Virus record (IMG/VR): IMGVR_UViG_3300032087_003792
Location: 1 to 34,755 of that record
Strand: one strand, 5' to 3'
Source: a virus
DNA: 34,755 nucleotides
The position numbers and the translations under genes were made by a program. The notes beneath the pieces were generated by a model. That model made no database searches and was not told the DNA's origin. It saw nothing but the letters and a program-made list of their open reading frames with translations. Positions 1-3,854 of the stretch are shown here, piece by piece (position 1 is the first letter of the stretch; each line of letters starts with the position of its first letter).

Positions 1-3
1 GGC

Positions 4-36
4 AAAAAAACTTCCCACTTTGGCTGCGGGAAGTTT
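4..36 (-). terminator. Rho-independent terminator of the left accessory operon
   Basis: Read on the minus strand, AAACTTCCC and GGGAAGTTT (plus positions 8-16 and 28-36) form a 9-bp stem closed by an 11-nt loop. The stem runs directly into seven T residues. It lies just past the stop codon of the last minus-strand gene, so it most likely ends the transcript that starts near 3500 and carries the repeat array. Confidence 0.85.
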
Positions 37-54
37 ATCACTTTTTACAGATAC

Positions 55-258
55 TTAAAACCAAGTTTTAATTTTATTATGCAGGGGCTTTGTTCTGCGC
101 GGTCTGTTCTTACAATTGTTATTACGCTCGTATTGCCTTGCTTCTTTCATAAGCTCGTAGCGACGGTGTCCGCCGGACCGCTTGTAAAAGTCGGTCGCTC
201 TCTCCCTGCACCGCTCAGCGTCTTCTAGCATAAGCAGGCGTAGCTCGTCCTCTGTCAT
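55..258 (-). CDS. Small hypothetical protein (67 aa)
   Basis: Not recognised. The product is hydrophilic and strongly charged, with many Arg, Glu and Lys residues and an Arg/Lys-rich C-terminus, and has no signal or membrane segment. Its ATG overlaps the TGA of the preceding gene as ATGA, which suggests translational coupling; a separate Shine-Dalgarno is weak. It is the last gene before the terminator at 4-36. Function unknown. Confidence 0.6.
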   Translation of the reverse strand: MTEDELRLLMLEDAERCRERATDFYKRSGGHRRYELMKEARQYERNNNCKNRPRRTKPLHNKIKTWF

Positions 259-434
259 ATCTTTACGCCGTCTTGTCTCAGCGTGTTGACGAAATTCTTT
301 AGCTCTTCACGGGCGCGCCAGAGATCCTGTTGCACGTTTGGGTGCTTGTCGAGCCGGAAGCTCTCGTCTTGTAGCCGGTCCACCATTCGAGATAGAAACT
401 CCAGATGGGCCTTGTCTGCGGGTGTTATTTCCAT
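255..434 (-). CDS. Small hypothetical helical protein (59 aa)
   Basis: Not recognised. The frame stays open back to 500, but the ATG at 432-434 (start MEITPADKAH) is preceded by AAAGGG at a suitable distance and is the best start. The product is charged and probably all-helical (repeated LxxL/RxxD spacing, with a segment like QQDLWRAREELKNF). Its 5' end overlaps the zinc-ribbon gene at 307-537 in another frame by about 128 nt. That overlap is unusually long for this compact phage, so one of the two may be shorter, or the pair may be related by a frameshift. Confidence 0.55.
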   Translation of the reverse strand: MEITPADKAHLEFLSRMVDRLQDESFRLDKHPNVQQDLWRAREELKNFVNTLRQDGVKI

Positions 435-537
435 TGTATTCCCTTTCCGCGTATATACGCATGTAACAATCACCACAGTAGTAGGTGAAATCTCTGACAA
501 TTATTAAGGCGTCATTTTCGCAACAATCACACTTCAT
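307..537 (-). CDS. Small putative zinc-ribbon protein (76 aa)
   Basis: The N-terminus has two cysteine pairs, C3/C6 (CDCC) and C21/C24 (CGDC), spaced as in a small zinc ribbon. This suggests metal binding and perhaps nucleic-acid or protein contact. A GAGGG Shine-Dalgarno precedes the ATG at 535-537. After about residue 36 the sequence becomes Pro/Arg-rich and less protein-like, and it runs in a different frame over the start of the 59-aa gene at 255-434. The first 35 residues are convincing; the C-terminal half is doubtful and could reflect a frameshift that once joined the two frames. Confidence 0.5.
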   Translation of the reverse strand: MKCDCCENDALIIVRDFTYYCGDCYMRIYAEREYNGNNTRRQGPSGVSISNGGPATRRELPARQAPKRATGSLARP

Positions 538-767
538 GGTCTTGCCCTCGGTCTAATTACAGATGATACAACATCAGTTTGAACGCAGGTCATGTAAATG
601 TCATTACCATAGAGTTTGACGATGTGGTCATAGATCGGGTCAGCTAAGCCCTGATCCATGACTTGCTGGCAATGGCTTTCTGAGGCGTAGACGATGCTTG
701 CGACGGGGGCTGCGTTGTGCGCAGCCAATTCGTAGTCGATCATCAGGACGGTAAAAAACTCAATCAT
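534..767 (-). CDS. Hypothetical protein (77 aa)
   Basis: Not recognised. The start is the ATG at 765-767 (MIEFFTVLMIDYELAAHN). It has a textbook AGGAGGT six bases upstream and overlaps the stop of the 235-aa gene as TAATG, which rules out the upstream in-frame alternative. The product is small and mixed alpha/beta in character with no clear motif. Because it is translationally coupled to the Tas-like protein gene, it is the immediate downstream neighbour of the repeat-array system, but no functional link can be read from its sequence. Confidence 0.65.
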   Translation of the reverse strand: MIEFFTVLMIDYELAAHNAAPVASIVYASESHCQQVMDQGLADPIYDHIVKLYGNDIYMTCVQTDVVSSVIRPRARP

Positions 768-1474
768 TACGCCACCTCCTTCCATTCGTTATACAGATCG
801 CGCACCAAGCGTTTTGTCATGTACCTCATCGCACGATTATGAGCATGCCCATCCGTCTTCACGCGCTCGCGCTCATACTCCTTGCGCTTGTCGTAAATCA
901 CGCGATACGGTCCCGCGTTTTCATCCTTACCTTGCGACTTCAATAAGCTGTCTCCAATCGTCCAAAACACGGAATGGCGTGACGGGTTGTATCCGTGCAC
1001 CAAAGCCATCTCCGCGTTACTGTGCTTGCGCTGACGCTCTCCATCAATCACGGCAAGCCCCGCGCGTTTGTAAATTCCGTCAAGCTCTTTTTCGTATGCC
1101 ATGAAGTCGCCAACCTCTCCGACAATGCCGGCTAAGCCTAAGTGACCGAAGCCTTTCACCTTATCGACAAATGACGCGGCAGGTAGTTTCTTGGCCAAAT
1201 CGATAAGCAGCTTTTCAAAACTACCTCGCGCTTCCAGCAACGGCTCGCGGGCGTTAAAGAACGGCTGCGTTGCTGCGATATAAACGAATGCAGCCTCACC
1301 CTTTTTTAGCGCAGCAAACAGCTTGTTTGCTTCCTTAATATCGCCATCGCAAAACCCTCTGCAAACTGCCTTGATCTGCAAGACCAGCTTACCCTCTGCC
1401 CGAACCATGTTCTGACGGTTGCGCCATGTGCGGTAAATTTGTGCAATCGTTTCATCTTCGTATCTTTTGTCCAT
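767..1474 (-). CDS. Tas-like Nop/IS110-C-terminal domain protein (TIGR-associated, TasA-like)
   Basis: This is a 235-residue protein encoded directly beside the repeat array. Residues 1-100 look like a helical, coiled-coil-type region. Residues 106-124 (VKGFGHLGLAGIVGEVGDF) match the helix-hairpin-helix-like signature that opens the IS110/IS116 transposase C-terminal domain, followed by a conserved-type Gly-Leu (139-140), a basic loop, and a C-terminal helical bundle ending KRLVRDLYNEWK. That layout is shared by IS110 C-terminal domains and the Nop domain of box C/D RNPs and Tas proteins. The IS110 N-terminal RuvC/DEDD domain is absent, and no HNH or RuvC motif is visible. Inferred role: binding guide RNAs from the adjacent array, for binding rather than cutting DNA. 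AAGGAG precedes the ATG. An alternative is a domesticated IS110 remnant, but the dual-spacer array argues strongly for a Tas protein. Confidence 0.78.
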   Translation of the reverse strand: MDKRYEDETIAQIYRTWRNRQNMVRAEGKLVLQIKAVCRGFCDGDIKEANKLFAALKKGEAAFVYIAATQPFFNAREPLLEARGSFEKLLIDLAKKLPAASFVDKVKGFGHLGLAGIVGEVGDFMAYEKELDGIYKRAGLAVIDGERQRKHSNAEMALVHGYNPSRHSVFWTIGDSLLKSQGKDENAGPYRVIYDKRKEYERERVKTDGHAHNRAMRYMTKRLVRDLYNEWKEVA

Positions 1475-1499
1475 TTCTTTCTCCTTTTTTAGTTGCGAG

Positions 1500-1981
1500 G
1501 CGCAATTGCAATGGCATTTCTGCGAAAGGGGGGTGGCCTCTGGTTATTGGGCGAAAGCATCTTAACATTTCTGCGTTGGTCTATTGGCCCAAATTCGGTG
1601 GGGGCGTAGGTAGAGTGGCATTTCTGCAAGCTGCCGATGGCCCCCTGTGATTGGTTGGGGAGAGCGAAGACATGTTGGCATTTCTGTGTACTGCTACTGG
1701 CTCTCGCCCAATGGTGCGCCTCAAGGTTGGCATTTCTGCACCGTCTGCTTGGCACCAAATAAAACTGGTGGGGGCGTGCCCCTGAGGGCATTGCTGCGTG
1801 TTTCCGTTGGCCCCCTGTGATTGGTTGGGAAGGGTGTAGCAAGGTTGGCATTTCTGCGATATCTACTTGACCCTTCCCTTGAGTGCGCACCTTGAGTAGC
1901 ATTTCTGCGTAAGGATTGTGGCACCATATGATTGGTTGGGGCGCGCTCTTCTTGGCATTTCTGCGCAACACGTTTGGCCCC
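1500..1981 (-). repeat. TIGR-like dual-spacer guide RNA array (9 units, 18 spacers of 9 nt)
   Basis: On the plus strand a 13-nt block, consensus TGGCATTTCTGCG, starts at 1512, 1563, 1616, 1676, 1728, 1786, 1846, 1897 and 1953. Every copy is flanked on both sides by exactly 9 hypervariable nucleotides. Left spacers begin at 1503, 1554, 1607, 1667, 1719, 1777, 1837, 1888 and 1944; right spacers at 1525, 1576, 1629, 1689, 1741, 1799, 1859, 1910 and 1966. Outside the spacer pair lie GCG (GTG once) on the left and TGGC (TGAC once) on the right. Between units is a second block of 20-29 nt, often able to form a hairpin. The spacer-block-spacer core is always 31 nt. This matches published TIGR arrays (two 9-nt spacers per guide RNA of about 36 nt). 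Strand is assigned from the operon: the array is the 5' leader of the Tas-like gene on the minus strand. Confidence 0.88.
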
Positions 1982-1988
1982 ATAAACA

Positions 1989-2528
1989 TCATGACACCAT
2001 GACGTCTGTGTGAATTGCCTCTACATCTTCGATCTTCCAGACATCCCGAACAATCTTATCTTCGGGCATCTTCTTTAAAATCGCAGACAGAAACTTATGG
2101 TTACGGCGATGCGTGTTCGCCTTCAAACCTTCTTTGTGCACGACGTGCTCCAGATCACTCTTCATCGCGTCGCCAAGGCAGATGCCCAAGTCAGGTAGTG
2201 CGAAGTAATCAAAGATATTTTTCGCATAGAGCGCCGCCGTGTTTTTGAGAGACACGCTTGGAACGGAATGCTCGCCCTTTTGCAAGAGTACCTGCTTGGA
2301 GATCTTCTCAGCTTGCTTTCTAAAGCTGGCACGATTTCCCCGCGACCTTGCACTTACATCCTCAGACGCAATGCGCTGCAAGTAACGTGCGGTCGCCGCA
2401 TCGCGTAATTCCTTGTCGTTGCGTAACATCTGAAGATATTTTTCCGCAGCTTCTTTCTGCGTTTTAGAGCCATCCCAAGCCTTATCAATGGCTTCCAAAA
2501 CAATCGGGTTTCTCATTTGATAGGTCAT
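1989..2528 (-). CDS. Hypothetical protein upstream of the TIGR-like array (179 aa)
   Basis: Not recognised. The product is mostly helical and charged. The N-terminal half (about 1-80) is rich in Lys, Glu, Asp and Arg (for example KEAAEKYLQMLRNDKELRDA), followed by a Ser/Arg stretch, and then a more globular C-terminal half with an aromatic segment (YAKNIFDYFALPDLGICLGDA). The ATG at 2526-2528 overlaps the TGA of the 31-aa membrane-protein gene as ATGA and is preferred over the in-frame GTG at 2537. Its stop lies about 8 nt before the array, so the array is embedded in the operon between this gene and the Tas-like gene. It could be an array-associated partner or an ordinary phage early protein. 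Confidence 0.65.
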   Translation of the reverse strand: MTYQMRNPIVLEAIDKAWDGSKTQKEAAEKYLQMLRNDKELRDAATARYLQRIASEDVSARSRGNRASFRKQAEKISKQVLLQKGEHSVPSVSLKNTAALYAKNIFDYFALPDLGICLGDAMKSDLEHVVHKEGLKANTHRRNHKFLSAILKKMPEDKIVRDVWKIEDVEAIHTDVMVS

Positions 2529-2620
2529 AGCCACCACCCCGCGCTGATACCTGTTACAAAAACCATTGCCATGAGTATGACGATGCCGAAGATGATCCAG
2601 TCTTGCTTATCGATATTCAT
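2525..2620 (-). CDS. 31-aa single-pass membrane protein
   Basis: This very short gene starts at the ATG at 2618-2620 behind GGAGGAGGG, one of the strongest ribosome-binding sites in the window, and ends with a TGA that overlaps the next ATG (ATGA). The translation begins MNIDKQDWIIFGIVILMAMV and ends in ISAGWWL. About 20 hydrophobic residues form one transmembrane helix, with a charged N-terminus and an aromatic Trp-Trp near the end. The ATG also overlaps the TGA of the upstream gene. Coupling on both sides and the strong ribosome-binding site make it very likely real. Function unknown; phages use such miniproteins in host-envelope interactions. Confidence 0.72.
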   Translation of the reverse strand: MNIDKQDWIIFGIVILMAMVFVTGISAGWWL

Positions 2621-2907
2621 TTGCCCTCCTCCCAAGGTGCGCGGCTCAATGTGACCTGCATGTTTTCCTGATGTTTCTTTTGGCTGCCGAGCGCGACCTT
2701 CGTGTTGAAGTCAACGCGAGGGTGCGGCTTGATTGGCGGAAACGCATTGGCGACAGTCTCAGGGCGCTCGTAAATCATTACGGAAGAACGCTTGGCGGGA
2801 TACGGCCGGCCATAAAGTAAAGTGTCCAATTCTTCGAGGGTGTCGGCGTTGACCGACAGCCTCTCGTTTGTACCAGATTGAATAAATTCAGCGAAGAAGC
2901 GTTTCAT
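2617..2907 (-). CDS. Hypothetical protein (96 aa)
   Basis: Not recognised. The N-terminal third (MKRFFAEFIQSGTNERLSVNAD) resembles a short beta-hairpin domain, and the rest is Pro/Lys-rich and probably flexible. GGGGAGG lies upstream, and the ATG overlaps the stop of the preceding gene (TGATG). The stop overlaps the start of the 31-aa membrane-protein gene. It is part of the accessory operon with the repeat array. Confidence 0.65.
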   Translation of the reverse strand: MKRFFAEFIQSGTNERLSVNADTLEELDTLLYGRPYPAKRSSVMIYERPETVANAFPPIKPHPRVDFNTKVALGSQKKHQENMQVTLSRAPWEEGK

Positions 2908-3473
2908 CAGTACGCCTCCCCGTTTACTGTGACTTTGGTAGGGCGCTGGATGATGGTTTGCCTTACGCCGTCGCGCTCGCCGTGCTCTTTAACCTTGGCC
3001 ATGCAAACCACTTCGGCGCCCTTAGTCCAGCATTGTGATCCTTTGTAGACGATGACATTTCCATGAATATCGCGGCAGAGGTTGATGTAGCTATGCCCAA
3101 AGTCATGGTAAAAACAGATCGTGTGGCTGACTGTAAGGCGCCATTCTTGGCGCTCTCCGACTACACCTACGTGCTGGCTTCCAGCATCCCTCGCAGCCCA
3201 CTCTGCGCGTCTTTTAGCGTCGCCTTCGATGCTTTTACGGACTGCTTTGGTTTGGCCCTCAGTCAACGCACCCCACTCATGGATGGCTTCCTTCATGTCA
3301 CCCCAGAAGCCTTTGTGGCCGTTGTCATAGCTTTTGCAGTTGATGTAAGTTTCCAACTCGTCAGCGTCAGGGTTTGCCTCAAGCCACTTTTTATAACGTG
3401 TTTTGCTGGCGTTTGCTTTAATTTTGTTTTGGATTGCGCGCTCATAAGCAGCTTCGTTTTCGATGTAGGGCAT
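2907..3473 (-). CDS. Protein with C-terminal OB-fold-like domain (188 aa)
   Basis: This is the first gene of the left operon. Residues 1 to about 95 are helical and charged. The C-terminal part from about residue 97 runs: a Gly-Glu-Arg turn, alternating beta strands with HTICFYHDF and GNVIVYKGS, a motif like AKVKEHGERDGVRQTIIQRP, then a strand. That spacing is common in phage proteins carrying a single OB-fold-like nucleic-acid-binding domain, which I recognise by pattern only. The ATG at 3471-3473 has GGAG six bases upstream; an in-frame GTG at 3485 is less likely. Possible role in single-stranded nucleic-acid binding; not certain. Confidence 0.6.
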   Translation of the reverse strand: MPYIENEAAYERAIQNKIKANASKTRYKKWLEANPDADELETYINCKSYDNGHKGFWGDMKEAIHEWGALTEGQTKAVRKSIEGDAKRRAEWAARDAGSQHVGVVGERQEWRLTVSHTICFYHDFGHSYINLCRDIHGNVIVYKGSQCWTKGAEVVCMAKVKEHGERDGVRQTIIQRPTKVTVNGEAY

Positions 3474-3488
3474 TTTTCTCTCCACTCC

Positions 3489-3530
3489 TGATACCCCCTG
3501 TTAACATGTGGTGAACAGGCGGTCAACAAA
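3489..3530 (-). promoter_or_regulatory. Candidate promoter and operator for the left accessory operon
   Basis: Between the terminator at 3528-3558 and the first minus-strand gene there is an imperfect palindrome, CCTGTTAAC-ATGTG-GTGAACAGG (3497-3519, 8 of 9 arm positions pairing). On the minus strand TTGACC is followed 16-17 nt later by TTAACA/TAACAG, a weak sigma70-like pair that overlaps the palindrome. A repressor bound there would cover the -10 region. The palindrome contains TGTTAACA, which recurs at 26160, 26171 and 28976. Promoter identity is tentative; the palindrome is directly visible. Confidence 0.4.
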
Positions 3531-3558
3531 AAAATGGCCCCGCTCGAAAGCAGGGCCA
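3528..3558 (-). terminator. Rho-independent terminator ending the virion gene transcript
   Basis: On the minus strand TGGCCC and GGGCCA (plus 3553-3558 and 3535-3540) form a stem that can be extended inward by partial pairing, followed by seven T residues. It lies downstream of the long minus-strand structural operon, separating it from the left accessory operon. Transcripts from 6207 and beyond must pass antisense to the 59-aa plus-strand gene before reaching it. Confidence 0.85.
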
Positions 3559-3605
3559 GTCCAACAGGGAGGAGAAGTAAAAGAACAACCTTCTACACCA
3601 ATAGC

Positions 3606-3633
3606 TTTACACATACTTCACAAGAAGTACAAT
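3606..3633 (+). promoter_or_regulatory. Candidate sigma70-type promoter for the 59-aa plus-strand gene
   Basis: TTTACA (3606-3611) and TACAAT (3628-3633) each match five of six consensus bases and are separated by 16 bp. The start would fall near 3640, about 35 nt before the ATG at 3675 and just upstream of its AGGAGG. Confidence 0.5.
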
Positions 3634-3674
3634 AATGTTTAAAACAAGTTAACGTAATATTTTAGGAGGATACG

Positions 3675-3854
3675 ATGGGTGAAGACCAGTACAGAGAGCT
3701 TATTGACAAGCTGAAGCGCCCGCACCGCGTAATGAACCAGAACGCGCTTCACCGCGCGTGCGAGGAAGCCGCCATACTCATAGAGCAAATGGAGGCGCGC
3801 ATTAAGGAGTTGCAGACGTCGCCTAGTAAGAAGGCATCCCCAAAGCGCGCATGA
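3675..3854 (+). CDS. Small plus-strand hypothetical protein (59 aa)
   Basis: The gene reads from an ATG with a perfect AGGAGG six bases upstream, on the strand opposite to its neighbours. The product (start MGEDQYRELIDKLKRPHRVM) is hydrophilic and probably helical: a short coiled-coil-like segment of about 25-47 (ALHRACEEAAILIEQMEARI) and a basic Ser/Lys/Pro tail. Its 3' end overlaps the 3' end of the 794-aa minus-strand gene by 32 nt. Being separately promoted and divergent from the accessory operon suggests a regulatory or host-interaction role, but no known family is recognised. Confidence 0.72.
   Translation: MGEDQYRELIDKLKRPHRVMNQNALHRACEEAAILIEQMEARIKELQTSPSKKASPKRA

Noticed and set aside
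767-1474. Complete IS110-family insertion sequence
   Set aside because: The RuvC/DEDD N-terminal domain is missing, no element ends were seen, and the gene is embedded in a coupled phage operon.
1500-1981. CRISPR array
   Set aside because: The repeats are 13 nt and spacers are 9 nt in pairs, far shorter than CRISPR repeats and spacers. There are no cas genes; the dual 9-nt layout fits TIGR arrays instead.
1500-1981. Simple iteron-type replication origin
   Set aside because: Iterons do not explain two strictly 9-nt hypervariable segments per unit or the neighbouring Nop-like protein. A secondary role in DNA binding cannot be fully excluded.
1489-1992. A 167-codon open frame on the minus strand spanning the repeat array
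   Set aside because: It is open only because the repeats contain few stops. The translation is Arg/Asn/Gln-Lys-Cys patchwork created by the 13-nt blocks in changing frames, units are not multiples of three, and a coding gene would not keep spacers at exactly 9 nt.
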